Source: an uncultured Thermomicrobiales bacterium (lineage in GTDB: Bacteria > Chloroflexota > Chloroflexia > Thermomicrobiales > UBA6265). Taken from it: a DNA stretch of 38,550 nucleotides. Under the pieces are notes generated by a model. That model saw only the letters and a program-made list of their open reading frames with translations. It had not been told where the DNA came from and made no database searches. Location of the stretch: NCBI GenBank assembly GCA_902806335.1, contig CADCWG010000058.1, forward strand, positions 1 through 38,550, in the 5' to 3' direction. Numbering within the stretch: the stretch's first letter is position 1; each line of letters opens with the position of its first letter. The position numbers and the translations under genes are program-made. Below, piece by piece: positions 15,766 to 23,641 of this stretch.

Positions 15766-17667
15766 ATGGCAAATACCTACCAGGGGAGTGGCACCCGCCG
15801 CGGCGGGCGGGGCGGCGGACGGCGCGGCAAGCCGGGTGGACGGACCGGGGCGGCACGGACGGTCGCGCTGCGCCGCAACGCGCCGGTCGAGCGGCAGCCG
15901 GTAACCATGCCGTCGGTGATGTCGGTGGCGGAGCTCGCCGAGTCGCTGCAGACGACCGGCATCGAGATCATCAAGGAGCTGATGAAGCTCGGGATCATGG
16001 CCAACCTGAACCAGCAGGTCGACTACGAGACCGCGAACAAGGTGGCCGTGTCGCTCGGCTGGGAGACCAACGAGCAGGTCGCTGAGGTGGTCCAGCAGGC
16101 GACGGCCGACTTCGAGAGCCGGAAGGCGGAGGCGGAGACCGACCCCAACGCCCGGCCGCGGCCACCGGTCGTCACCATCATGGGACACGTCGACCACGGC
16201 AAGACCAAGCTGCTCGACGCGATCCGCTCGGCGAACGTCGCGGAGGGCGAGGCCGGCGGGATCACCCAGCACATCGGCGCCTACCAGATCGAGACGCAGG
16301 GTCGGAAGGTCACGTTCCTCGATACCCCGGGCCACGAAGCCTTCACGGCGATGCGCGCCCGCGGGGCCCAGGCCACCGACATCGCGGTGCTCGTCGTCGC
16401 GGCGGACGACGGCGTGATGCCGACCACCCGCGAGGCGATCGCCCACATCCGCTCCGCCAACGTGCCGCTGATCGTGGCGATCAACAAGATCGACCGGCCG
16501 ACGGCCAACCCGGATCGCGTCAAGCAGCAGCTGGCCGAGCAGAGTGTCGTGCCCGAGGAGTGGGGCGGCGACGTGCCCATGGTGGAAGTCTCCGCCCTCG
16601 AGAAGCTCGGCCTCGACGACCTGCTCGAGGTCATCCTGCTGGTCGCCGACGTCAACGAGCTGAAGGCCAACCCGCACAAGCCGGCGACCGGGGTGGTGAT
16701 CGAGGCCAAGGTCGACCGCAACCGGGGCCCGGTCGCGACCGTGCTGGTCCAGAGCGGCACGCTCAACCTGCGCGACGTGGTCGTCGCCGGGTCGACCTCC
16801 GGGCGGATCAAGGCGATGTTCGACGACCACTCGAAGCGGGTGCGGCGGGCGGAGCCGAGCTACCCGGTCGAGATCCTCGGCCTGCTCGAAGTCCCTCAGG
16901 CCGGTGATACCTTCCAGGTCTTCGACGACGAGAAGGTCGCGCGGACGCTGGTCGACCAGCGGCAGCTGCAGCGGCGCGCCGACGCGCTGGTCGGCGACCG
17001 GCCGGTCAAGCTGACCGAGCTCTACAACCAGGTGCAGGCCGGATCGACCGCCGAGCTGCGCGTGATTCTGAAGGCGGACGTGCAGGGGTCGCTCGGCGCG
17101 ATCCAGAACGCGCTGCTGAAGCTCAACGAGGACACCGACCAGTCGGTGCAGCTCGCGATCCAGTTCGCCGGCACCGGCGGCATCAGCGAGTCGGACGTTA
17201 GCCTCGCCTCCGCGACGCGGAGCCTGATCATCGGCTTCAACGTCCGTCCTGACGCGGCGGCCAAGCGGGCGGCCGACACGGCCGGCATCGACATCCGCTT
17301 CTACAACATCATCTACAACCTCCTCGACGAAGTGAAGGCCGCCATGACGGGGCTCCTCGCTCCCGTCTTCCAGGAGGTTACCGACGGGTACGCGGAGGTC
17401 CGCGATACCTTCAAGTTGCCGAACGGCGACATGGTGGCGGGGCTCTACGTGCTCGACGGGAAGATCTCCCGCAACGTCCGGGCGCGCGTCCTGCGGAGCG
17501 GCACCGTGCTCCATGAGGGTGGGGTCAAGTCGCTGCGTCGCTTCAAGGACGACGTCCGGGAAGTGGCGGCCGGCTACGAGTGTGGACTCGGTCTGGACGC
17601 GTTCAACGACCTGCTGGTCGGCGACCAGCTCGAGTTCTTCCACCGGGAAGAGGTGGCCCGGACCTAG
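15766..17667 (+). CDS. infB: Translation initiation factor IF-2
   Basis: A 633-residue GTPase that brings initiator tRNA to the 30S subunit and promotes 70S joining. A short Arg/Gly-rich N-terminus (residues 1-45) is followed by an IF2-N domain ([24 protein letters not shown]), far shorter than in E. coli. The G domain from about 138 has [25 protein letters not shown] and INKID. Domains II to IV follow ([41 protein letters not shown]). ATG 15766 abuts the ylxR stop codon, with GAAAGGAACGG as the ribosome site. A large hairpin follows the stop. Confidence 0.96.
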   Translation: MANTYQGSGTRRGGRGGGRRGKPGGRTGAARTVALRRNAPVERQPVTMPSVMSVAELAESLQTTGIEIIKELMKLGIMANLNQQVDYETANKVAVSLGWETNEQVAEVVQQATADFESRKAEAETDPNARPRPPVVTIMGHVDHGKTKLLDAIRSANVAEGEAGGITQHIGAYQIETQGRKVTFLDTPGHEAFTAMRARGAQATDIAVLVVAADDGVMPTTREAIAHIRSANVPLIVAINKIDRPTANPDRVKQQLAEQSVVPEEWGGDVPMVEVSALEKLGLDDLLEVILLVADVNELKANPHKPATGVVIEAKVDRNRGPVATVLVQSGTLNLRDVVVAGSTSGRIKAMFDDHSKRVRRAEPSYPVEILGLLEVPQAGDTFQVFDDEKVARTLVDQRQLQRRADALVGDRPVKLTELYNQVQAGSTAELRVILKADVQGSLGAIQNALLKLNEDTDQSVQLAIQFAGTGGISESDVSLASATRSLIIGFNVRPDAAAKRAADTAGIDIRFYNIIYNLLDEVKAAMTGLLAPVFQEVTDGYAEVRDTFKLPNGDMVAGLYVLDGKISRNVRARVLRSGTVLHEGGVKSLRRFKDDVREVAAGYECGLGLDAFNDLLVGDQLEFFHREEVART

Positions 17668-17678
17668 GGCCGACGGAG

Positions 17679-17711
17679 ACGGCCCGGCCCCCGGAGCGGG
17701 GGCCGGGCCGT
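17679..17711 (+). terminator. 15-pair perfect hairpin between infB and rbfA
   Basis: A perfect 15-base-pair GC stem (17679-17693 with 17697-17711) around a three-base loop, 12 bases after the infB stop and 32 bases before rbfA. There is no T-run. Since rbfA has no separate promoter that I can see, it may be a partial terminator or a processing/stability element. Confidence 0.6.
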
Positions 17712-17742
17712 TCCCAGGCCAGGGCCACGGAGGTGAGCGACG

Positions 17743-18156
17743 GTGAGTCGACGCACCCGCCAGGTGGGCGAGTTTCTCCGCGAGGAGTTGAGCGATATCA
17801 TCCGACGCGAGGTCAAGGATCCGCGGGTGGGCTTCGCCAGCTTGACCGAGGTCGACGTGTCCGACGACCTGCGGACGGCGCGCGTCTACGTCAGTGTGCT
17901 GGGCAACGACGAGGAGCGGGACGCGACGATGGCGGCGCTCCGCTCGGCGAACGGATTCATCCGCCACCATCTCCGTCCCCGGCTCAGGATGCGCCAGATC
18001 CCCGAGCTCGAGTTCCGCGACGATCGGTCGATGGCCCACGCCGCGGAGATCGCCCAGGCGATCCAGGACCTCCGCAATCACCAGGGACCGGAACGCCCGC
18101 CGGGCCGTGGTGGCGCCGCGGCCGCGGGCGATCCTGGCGCCGAGGGCGGGTCGTGA
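17743..18156 (+). CDS. rbfA: Ribosome-binding factor A
   Basis: A 137-residue KH-fold protein that binds the immature 30S subunit during late 16S rRNA processing. The N-terminus QVGEFLREELSDIIRREVKDPRVGFASLTEVDVS and the central TARVYVSVLG are typical. MRQIPELEFRDDRSMAHAAEI closes the domain near residue 108. The remaining ~30 residues are a Pro/Gly/Ala-rich tail. GTG 17743 has GGAGGTGA about 8 bases upstream. Its stop overlaps the next gene's GTG start by four bases. Confidence 0.93.
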   Translation: MSRRTRQVGEFLREELSDIIRREVKDPRVGFASLTEVDVSDDLRTARVYVSVLGNDEERDATMAALRSANGFIRHHLRPRLRMRQIPELEFRDDRSMAHAAEIAQAIQDLRNHQGPERPPGRGGAAAAGDPGAEGGS

Positions 18157-19184
18157 GCGGAACCGGGTGGACGCTCGACGGCGACGCCGTCGACCGCTCG
18201 CTTGAGATTCTCCGTGGCGCGTCGCTGGTACTCCTGCCGACCCACCAGAACGTCGACGCCGACGGACTCGCGACGCCCCTGGCGATCGCGATGGGGCTGC
18301 GCCAGTTCGGCGTCGAGGCGCGGGCGCTGGTCAGCGACGGGCAGGTACCGCCGAGTCTCCGCTTCCTCCCCGAGATCGACGAGGTGCTTGCCTACGGTCG
18401 GGATCCGCTGCCGGCGTATGACGTCCTCTGCCTCGCCGACTGTTCCGACCTGCGGCGTCTCGGCGGCTTCTCCGCCGACGACCCTGGCCGGGTCGACGGC
18501 ACGGTGCCGATCGTCAACATCGACCACCATGTCACCAACAACCGCTTCGGCGTCGTCAATATCGTCGAGCCGAACGCCGCGTCGACCGCCGAGGTGGCGG
18601 CCGAGCTCGTCCGGGCCTGGGGGGTGGAGCTGACGAAGCCGATCGCGCAGTGCCTCCTGGCCGGCATCTACGGCGACACGCTCGGCCTGCGGACCTCGGC
18701 GACCACCGCGCGGACCATGCGCACCGCGGCCGACCTCGTCGACGCCGGTGCCAGCCCCGAGCCGATCGTGGACGCCCTCTTCCGGATCAAGCCGAAGTCG
18801 ACGGTCTGCCTCTGGGAGCGGGCGCTGCGGAACGTGCAGTGGACCGGGTCCCTGATCTGGACGGAGCTGACCGACGCGATCTTCGAGGAGTGCGGCGCTG
18901 GGCCCAGCGAGGCCGAGGGGCTCGTCAACTTCCTGGCCGGCACCGAAGGGTCGCTGGTGTCCGCCATCCTCTACGCGAACGCGGACGGCTGGCGGGTGAG
19001 CATCCGGAGCCTTCCCGAGGACGTGGACGTGGCGGTGATCGCGACGGAGTTCGGCGGCGGCGGTCACCCGCGGGCGGCGGGCTGCCAGGTCAAGGGGGAC
19101 GAGGCCGCGAAGGAGCACTTCCTCGCCCGCGTCTCGGCGATGGCGATCGCCATGCACCGGCCCGTCTCCGTGCCGCTTCCCTGA
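18153..19184 (+). CDS. DHH/DHHA1 phosphoesterase, NrnA-like nanoRNase
   Basis: A 343-residue DHH-superfamily enzyme of the bifunctional oligoribonuclease/PAP-phosphatase (NrnA) group, which finishes RNA turnover by degrading 2- to 5-mers and may hydrolyse pAp or cyclic dinucleotides. The first metal motif reads HQNVDADGLATPL (usually H-x3-DGDA). The second is LADCSD, the third NIDHHVTN, and the C-terminal DHHA1 motif is EFGGGGHPRAAGC. GTG 18153 overlaps the rbfA stop (GTGA). The rbfA-DHH-truB order is widely conserved in Gram-positive-type bacteria. Which substrate is preferred cannot be read from sequence. Confidence 0.9.
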   Translation: MSGTGWTLDGDAVDRSLEILRGASLVLLPTHQNVDADGLATPLAIAMGLRQFGVEARALVSDGQVPPSLRFLPEIDEVLAYGRDPLPAYDVLCLADCSDLRRLGGFSADDPGRVDGTVPIVNIDHHVTNNRFGVVNIVEPNAASTAEVAAELVRAWGVELTKPIAQCLLAGIYGDTLGLRTSATTARTMRTAADLVDAGASPEPIVDALFRIKPKSTVCLWERALRNVQWTGSLIWTELTDAIFEECGAGPSEAEGLVNFLAGTEGSLVSAILYANADGWRVSIRSLPEDVDVAVIATEFGGGGHPRAAGCQVKGDEAAKEHFLARVSAMAIAMHRPVSVPLP

Positions 19185-19195
19185 GCGGCCCGACC

Positions 19196-20113
19196 GTGAC
19201 CCGCCCACCCGCCGCCGGCGGCCGCTTTCACGGCTTCGTCGTGATCGACAAGCCGGCGGGGTGGACGAGCCACGACGTGGTGGGTCGGGTCCGCAGGATC
19301 CTCGGCGAGCGGAAAGTTGGCCACGCCGGGACGCTCGATCCCGCCGCCACCGGTGTACTCCCGGTCGCGGTGGGCACGGCGACGCGGGTCGTCGAGTACC
19401 TGGCCGACGCGTCGAAGGGATACCTCGCGGAGATCACGTTCGGCATCGAGACGGACACCTACGATGCCGACGGGCGCGTCCGCGCGGTCGCGGACGCCAC
19501 GGGATTGAACGCATCCGCGGTCGAGTCCGCCCTGGCGACCTTTCGCGGGCCGCAGCTCCAGGTGCCTCCGATGTACTCGGCCCTTCGCGTCGGCGGGGAG
19601 CGGCTGTACGACGCGGCCCGCCGTGGCGAGGAGGTCAGCAGACCGCCGCGAGCGGTCACGTTCTTCCGCCTTGACCTCTTGCGGTGGGAAGGCACCACCG
19701 CGACGGTCGCCGTCGAGTGCTCGAAGGGCACCTATGTGCGCTCGCTCGCGTTCGACCTCGGGCGCCGGCTCGGGGTCGGGGCGCACCTGTCGGACCTCGT
19801 CCGGACCCGCACGGGCCCGTTCACCTTGTGCGACGCGTGGACCCTCGATTCGCTCAGGGCGGCAGGCGACGATCTGGACGACACCTGGGATGCCATCGCC
19901 TACCATCCCGACTCCGTGATCTCGCATCTCCCGTCGATCCTGCTGAGCGAGAGCCGCGCCCGCGAATGGCGTCAGGGGAAGGCGGTCGCGGGCGCGCCTG
20001 ACGATGGGCTCGTGCGGGCCTATGATGATGATGGGGCGTGGCTGGGGATAGGCGGCGGCGATGCCGCGGCGGGCGTCTGGCGCCCGTCGAAAGTGGTCGG
20101 AGGAGAGGCATGA
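19196..20113 (+). CDS. truB: tRNA pseudouridine-55 synthase
   Basis: A 305-residue enzyme that isomerises U55 in the T-loop of tRNAs. It has the core GFVVIDKPAGWTSHDVV, the catalytic-Asp motif VGHAGTLDPAATGVL (about residue 46), PPMYSALRVGGERLYDAAR, and the second conserved block CSKGTYVRSLAFDLG. A C-terminal ~80-residue PUA-like part follows. GTG 19196 lies 11 bases after the DHH gene stop; its ribosome site (GAGCGG) is weak, so coupling is likely. The stop overlaps the ribF ATG (ATGA). Confidence 0.95.
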   Translation: MTRPPAAGGRFHGFVVIDKPAGWTSHDVVGRVRRILGERKVGHAGTLDPAATGVLPVAVGTATRVVEYLADASKGYLAEITFGIETDTYDADGRVRAVADATGLNASAVESALATFRGPQLQVPPMYSALRVGGERLYDAARRGEEVSRPPRAVTFFRLDLLRWEGTTATVAVECSKGTYVRSLAFDLGRRLGVGAHLSDLVRTRTGPFTLCDAWTLDSLRAAGDDLDDTWDAIAYHPDSVISHLPSILLSESRAREWRQGKAVAGAPDDGLVRAYDDDGAWLGIGGGDAAAGVWRPSKVVGGEA

Positions 20114-21138
20114 GCGGAGGGCCGCGGGACGAGTACCGTCGGACCACGACGGCGGTGCCGGCGCCGGGCCGGGTCCGGCGGCGGTTCGAGGAGCTGGAGG
20201 ACCGGCCGCGCGTCGTGACCATCGGCACCTTCGACGGCGTCCACGTCGGCCACCGAAGCCTCCTCGGGCGGACCAGGGCTCGCGCCGGCGAGCTTGGACT
20301 GCCCGTCCTCGCCGTGACGTTCGAGCCGCTGCCAGCGATGGTGCTCAGGCCGGAACGGTTCAGCGGCCGGCTCTGCACCGCCGCCGACAAGCTGCGCCGC
20401 CTGGCCGAAGGCGGCGCCGACGAGATCGTGGTTCTCGCGTTCAACCGGGACTTCTCCGAGCAGTCACCCGAAGCGTTCATGGCGGCCCTTGCCGCCGGTG
20501 CCAGACCCGTCGAAGTGCTCGTCGGGGAGGAGTTCGCCCTGGGGAGGCACCGCGCCGGCGACGTCCCCCGCCTGACCGCCATCGGCAGGGATCTCGGGTT
20601 CGCGGTGCGGGCGGTGCCCAGGCTGACGGACGGCGAGACGGTGATCAGCAGTAGCGCGATCCGGGCGGCGATCGAGCGCGGCGACGTGACTCTCGCGATG
20701 CGGTATCTCGGTCGCCCGTTCAGCGTGACGGGGCCGGTCGTCCACGGCGCGCACTTCGGCCGGACGATCGGGTACCCGACGGCCAACGTCGAACCGCCTC
20801 ACGAGCTGGTCGGGCTCGCCGACGGGATCTACGCGACGCTCGCGACGCTGCCGGACGGCTACGGTCCGCGCCCCGCGATGACCTATGTCGGCACGCGGCC
20901 AACGGTCAACACCGGCGACCGGCTGGTGGAGACCCACCTGCTCGACTTCGACGGAGATCTGTACGGCTGGGACGTCCGCGTGGACGTCCTCGAGCGACTC
21001 CGTCCGGACGAGACGTACCCGACCATCGACGCCATGGTCGCCCAGCTGCGCCGTGACGAAGCCGCCACGCGGTCCGCGCTGCGCCGCCTGGCGCCCGACG
21101 TGACGTCACCGTCAGCAGCGGGCGTGCGACTCGCGTGA
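20110..21138 (+). CDS. ribF: Bifunctional riboflavin kinase / FAD synthetase
   Basis: A 342-residue enzyme making FMN and then FAD from riboflavin. The N-terminal nucleotidyltransferase domain has TIGTFDGVHVGHRSLLGR (about 36-53), EFALGRHRAGD and ISSSAIRAAIERGDV. The C-terminal riboflavin kinase domain has GRTIGYPTANVEPP and THLLDFDGDLYGWDV. ATG 20110 has GGAGAGG close upstream and overlaps the truB stop. The product supplies the flavin used by NuoF-type enzymes, but the linkage here is the common truB-ribF pairing. A hairpin follows. Confidence 0.95.
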   Translation: MSGGPRDEYRRTTTAVPAPGRVRRRFEELEDRPRVVTIGTFDGVHVGHRSLLGRTRARAGELGLPVLAVTFEPLPAMVLRPERFSGRLCTAADKLRRLAEGGADEIVVLAFNRDFSEQSPEAFMAALAAGARPVEVLVGEEFALGRHRAGDVPRLTAIGRDLGFAVRAVPRLTDGETVISSSAIRAAIERGDVTLAMRYLGRPFSVTGPVVHGAHFGRTIGYPTANVEPPHELVGLADGIYATLATLPDGYGPRPAMTYVGTRPTVNTGDRLVETHLLDFDGDLYGWDVRVDVLERLRPDETYPTIDAMVAQLRRDEAATRSALRRLAPDVTSPSAAGVRLA

Positions 21139-21150
21139 TTGCCGGTCGTG

Positions 21151-21180
21151 GGCCGACCACGGTTGACCGTGGTGTCGGCC
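21151..21180 (+). terminator. Terminator-like hairpin after ribF, overlapping the infC promoter
   Basis: Six pairs plus six pairs (21151-21156/21175-21180 and 21157-21162/21167-21172) separated by a two-base bulge, with loop TTGA (21163-21166). No T-run. The loop bases are the first four bases of the infC -35 element. Confidence 0.55.
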
Positions 21181-21192
21181 GGGTGCTACTAT
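21163..21192 (+). promoter_or_regulatory. Promoter of infC-rpmI-rplT
   Basis: TTGACC (21163-21168), 18-base spacer ending in TGC, TACTAT (21187-21192). The predicted leader to the ATA start of infC is about 85 bases. Confidence 0.65.
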
Positions 21193-21205
21193 CACGGGAC
21201 ATCGC

Positions 21206-21267
21206 CAGCCGCGGAGGCGCCGGTTCGGCTGGACCGGCGTCTCTTCGCGCGTGGCTGAGTTGTTTTT
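21206..21267 (+). promoter_or_regulatory. Structured leader of infC (candidate attenuator/L20 leader)
   Basis: An outer stem CAGCC/GGCTG (21206-21210 with 21253-21257) encloses an 11-pair hairpin (21214-21224 with 21233-21243, one G-U). Just after the outer stem comes a T-rich tract TTGTTTTT (21260-21267), then the ribosome site AGGAGG. Known Firmicute infC leaders are attenuated by ribosomal protein L20. The resemblance here is by position and shape, not by a checked model. Confidence 0.5.
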
Positions 21268-21285
21268 CATCCTAGGAGGCGAGCC

Positions 21286-22008
21286 ATAACCAGACCAGTC
21301 CAGACCCGCGTCAACGAGCGGATTCGCATCCGCGAAGTCCGGGTCATCGACGAGGAGGGCCAGCAGGTCGGCGTCGTCCCGACCCGGGACGCGCTCGAGA
21401 TGGCGCGCCAGCGCGGGCTCGACCTGGTCGAGGTGGCACCGAACGCGATCCCGCCCGTGTGCCGCCTGATGGACTACGGCAAGTTCCGGTACGAGCAGAG
21501 CCGCAAGGAGCGGGAATCGCGCCGTAACCAGCACGTGGTCGAACTCAAGGAGATCCGGATCCAGCCCAAGATCGACGGGCACGATCTGGAGACCAAGGGT
21601 CGCCAGGCCATGAAGTTCCTGGACGGCGGCGATAAGGTCAAGTTCACGGTCCGGTTCCGGGGGCGAGAGATGGCCCACCCGGAGATCGGACGCGGACTTC
21701 TCGACCAGCTCGCCGAATCGCTGCGGACCCACGCCACCATCGAGCAGGCGCCCAAGATGGAAGGGCGCACGATGACGCTGCATCTCGCGCCGCTGAAGGC
21801 AAAGGCAAGCCTGCAGGAGCGGGACGCCGCGCGCGAGCGCGAGACGGACGCCCAGACCTCGCCGCGGTCGGTATCCCCCGCCGCCGACGGGACGTCCGAA
21901 CCACCCGACACGACGATGGCGGCCGCGCTCCAGGCGGCGGAAGGGAGTCTTGTCACCCATGACCAAGACCAAGATGAAGACCCACAAGGGCGCCAAGAAG
22001 CGGTTTAA
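21286..22008 (+). CDS. infC: Translation initiation factor IF-3 (ATA start)
   Basis: A 240-residue protein. IF-3 binds the 30S subunit, keeps subunits apart and checks the initiator codon. Landmarks: TRVNERIRIREVRVIDEEG, MARQRGLDLVEVAPNAIPPVCRLMDYGKFRYEQ, then the C-terminal domain KEIRIQPKIDGHDLETK ... VKFTVRFRGREMAHPE. The start is ATA 21286, six bases after AGGAGG. The frame is closed by TGA 21256-21258 and holds no ATG, GTG or TTG before ATG 21400, which would delete the conserved N-terminus. A rare start fits the known IF-3 autoregulation. The C-terminal ~60-residue tail is low-complexity and runs 50 bases into rpmI. Confidence 0.95.
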   Translation: MTRPVQTRVNERIRIREVRVIDEEGQQVGVVPTRDALEMARQRGLDLVEVAPNAIPPVCRLMDYGKFRYEQSRKERESRRNQHVVELKEIRIQPKIDGHDLETKGRQAMKFLDGGDKVKFTVRFRGREMAHPEIGRGLLDQLAESLRTHATIEQAPKMEGRTMTLHLAPLKAKASLQERDAARERETDAQTSPRSVSPAADGTSEPPDTTMAAALQAAEGSLVTHDQDQDEDPQGRQEAV

Positions 22009-22165
22009 GATCACCGGGACGGGCAAGATCATGCGCACGAAGGGCATGAAGAGCCACTTCCGGCGGCGGAAGGCACCCCGGGTCAAGCGCCAGTTCGACC
22101 GGATGCTGCCGCTCCACGAGTCGGACCGCGTCCGCGTCGAGCGGATGCTGCCCTACGGCGACTAG
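21959..22165 (+). CDS. rpmI: 50S ribosomal protein L35
   Basis: A 68-residue basic ribosomal protein: MTKTKMKTHKGAKKRFKITG, RTKGMKSHF and VKRQFDRMLPL are standard. ATG 21959 was chosen over TTG 21950 for its spacing to GGAAGGGAG. It lies entirely out of frame inside the end of infC for its first 50 bases, so its translation is probably coupled to infC. Confidence 0.95.
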   Translation: MTKTKMKTHKGAKKRFKITGTGKIMRTKGMKSHFRRRKAPRVKRQFDRMLPLHESDRVRVERMLPYGD

Positions 22166-22203
22166 GACGTTCGAGGCACGTTGAGGGTCCGGGCGAGGTC
22201 GAC

Positions 22204-22230
22204 GGGCCGATCCCCGCATGGGGTCGGCCC
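22204..22230 (+). promoter_or_regulatory. Hairpin between rpmI and rplT
   Basis: An 11-pair stem with one bulged T (22204-22215 with 22220-22230) and loop GCAT, 38 bases ahead of rplT. No T-run. It could be an L20-binding operator or a processing site; this is inferred from position. Confidence 0.4.
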
Positions 22231-22267
22231 GATGTAGCGCCTTGGACGCGTCGGGTAAGGGAAGAAA

Positions 22268-22624
22268 ATGGCGCGGATCAAGCGGGGTGTCACCGCTCAC
22301 CGCCGGCATAAGAAGGTGCTGGCCCAGGTGAAGGGGCACCGCGCGACCAACAATCGGCTCTACAAGCGCGCGCACGAGTCGCTGATGCACGCGCTCTTCT
22401 ACGCCTATCGCGACCGGCGGACGCGGAAGCGTGACTTCCGCCGCCTGTGGATCACCCGGATCAACGCCGCGGCGCGGCAGCAGGGGCTCCCCTACAGCCG
22501 CTTCATCCAGGGTCTGACCCTGGCTGGCGTGGCGGTCGACCGGAAGATGCTCGCTGACTTGGCCGTCCGCGACGAGGCAGCCTTTGCCGAGGTGGCCGAC
22601 GTCGCCCGCAGGGCGCTGCCGTAG
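22268..22624 (+). CDS. rplT: 50S ribosomal protein L20
   Basis: A 118-residue rRNA-binding assembly protein: [71 protein letters not shown]. The length is normal. The ATG is preceded by GGTAAGGGAAG. In other bacteria L20 represses its own operon by binding the mRNA leader. The infC leader and the hairpin at 22204 are the places to look here. Confidence 0.97.
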   Translation: MARIKRGVTAHRRHKKVLAQVKGHRATNNRLYKRAHESLMHALFYAYRDRRTRKRDFRRLWITRINAAARQQGLPYSRFIQGLTLAGVAVDRKMLADLAVRDEAAFAEVADVARRALP

Positions 22625-22646
22625 CTGCGGCCCCACCTCCCGAGCC

Positions 22647-22664
22647 CCGGCCCGTCGGGGCCGG
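22647..22664 (+). terminator. Short hairpin between rplT and the TrmH-family gene
   Basis: A seven-pair GC stem (22647-22653 with 22658-22664) with a four-base loop, followed by the 12-base perfect palindrome CCTCGGCCGAGG (22667-22678). No T-run. Both lie just ahead of the presumed start of the next gene. Confidence 0.35.
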
Positions 22665-22680
22665 ATCCTCGGCCGAGGTC

Positions 22681-23505
22681 ATTACCAGCCGCGACAATGC
22701 CCTCCTCAAGCGCGTACGCTCGCTCCAACGGCGCCGGACACGGCACCAGGAGCGGGCGTTCGTCGTTGAGGGCGAGCGCGCGGTAGACGACGCGCTGGCA
22801 GCGGGCGCGCTCCCCGAGGCCCTTGTCCTCCGCGAAGACTTCGAGCCGCACTTCGGCCCCACCCGGAGCGTTCTGGTCGGCGGTATCGCTGACCGGACAA
22901 GGCGGGTCGCCGGTCCGGTCTTCGCTTCCCTTAGCGACACCGTCGCGCCGCAGGGCGTCCTCGGGATCTTCTCCTTTCCCGATCTGCCGCTGCCCGCGGT
23001 CCCAACCCCGCTCTACCTGGTCGTAGACCGGGTCCGCGACCCGGGGAACCTTGGCACCCTGCTCCGCGCCGCCGCCGGCGCGGGCGCGACCGCCGTGTTC
23101 GTCACGCCAGAGAGCGTCGATCCGTACAATGCGAAGACGGTCCGGGCGGGGATGGGCGCCCACTTCAGGATCCCGATCCGGCCCTTCGGGCTTGCGGAAG
23201 CCTCGCTGTTGCGCCGCAGCTGTGCGCTTCGGGTCGTGGCGGACGCCGGCGCGGCCACGCCCTATGACCGCCTCGACTGGGGGCAGCCCGCGGCACTGAT
23301 CATCGGCTCAGAGGCGTCAGGGCCCAGCCAGGACCTTCGCGACCTGGCGACCGATACCGCGGCCGTCCCACTCGCGGCCAACACCGAGTCGTTGAACGCG
23401 GCGGTCGCGGGCGCGATCCTGCTCTTCGAGGCCCAGCGCCAGCGCCGAGCCAGATCCGGGGTGGGTCAGGACGAGGGCGCGGCCGGTCCTCGCCGAAGGC
23501 ACTAG
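22681..23505 (+). CDS. TrmH/SpoU-family RNA 2'-O-methyltransferase (non-canonical start)
   Basis: About 274 residues if begun at ATT 22681. It has an N-terminal substrate-binding domain (ITSRDNALLKRVRSLQRRR ... RAFVVEGERAVDDAL) and a SPOUT catalytic domain. The SPOUT motifs are LVVDRVRDPGNLGTLLRAA, ALIIGSEASGPS (motif 2) and VPLAANTESLNAAVAGAILLFE (motif 3), the knot that binds S-adenosylmethionine. It methylates rRNA or tRNA ribose; the target is unknown. From TGA 22555-22557 to GTG 23095 this frame contains no ATG, GTG or TTG, so the gene must start at a rare codon (ATT fits where homologues begin) or is affected by a sequence error. It is last in the infC operon. Confidence 0.85.
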   Translation: MTSRDNALLKRVRSLQRRRTRHQERAFVVEGERAVDDALAAGALPEALVLREDFEPHFGPTRSVLVGGIADRTRRVAGPVFASLSDTVAPQGVLGIFSFPDLPLPAVPTPLYLVVDRVRDPGNLGTLLRAAAGAGATAVFVTPESVDPYNAKTVRAGMGAHFRIPIRPFGLAEASLLRRSCALRVVADAGAATPYDRLDWGQPAALIIGSEASGPSQDLRDLATDTAAVPLAANTESLNAAVAGAILLFEAQRQRRARSGVGQDEGAAGPRRRH

Positions 23506-23534
23506 GAGGCCTGCAGCGTCCGTTTTTGGCGCGG

Positions 23535-23543
23535 TGGTAGACT
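23535..23543 (+). promoter_or_regulatory. Extended -10 promoter of the HU gene
   Basis: TGG then TAGACT (23535-23543); no clear -35. It sits 30 bases after the TrmH-family gene stop and about 100 bases ahead of the HU start. Confidence 0.5.
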
Positions 23544-23558
23544 CGGTGCCCGAATAGG

Positions 23559-23594
23559 GGCGTCCGCGAGGTGCGCGCGGCCGTCGCGGACGTC
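23559..23594 (+). promoter_or_regulatory. Hairpin in the HU 5' leader
   Basis: Eleven pairs (23559-23569 with 23584-23594, one G-U) with a 14-base loop, inside the predicted leader and 47 bases before the GTG start. No T-run. Role unknown; it may stabilise the message. Confidence 0.35.
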
Positions 23595-23641
23595 GGGCGT
23601 CACGCCGAGCCGTTCTGGCTCCGGGCAAGGAGGGGAACCAC

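Noticed and set aside
15301..18081. A 926-codon minus-strand open frame
   Set aside because: Antisense to ylxR, infB and rbfA, all well supported.
23511..23530. A T5 run after the TrmH-family gene as an intrinsic terminator
   Set aside because: No stable hairpin directly precedes the T-run.
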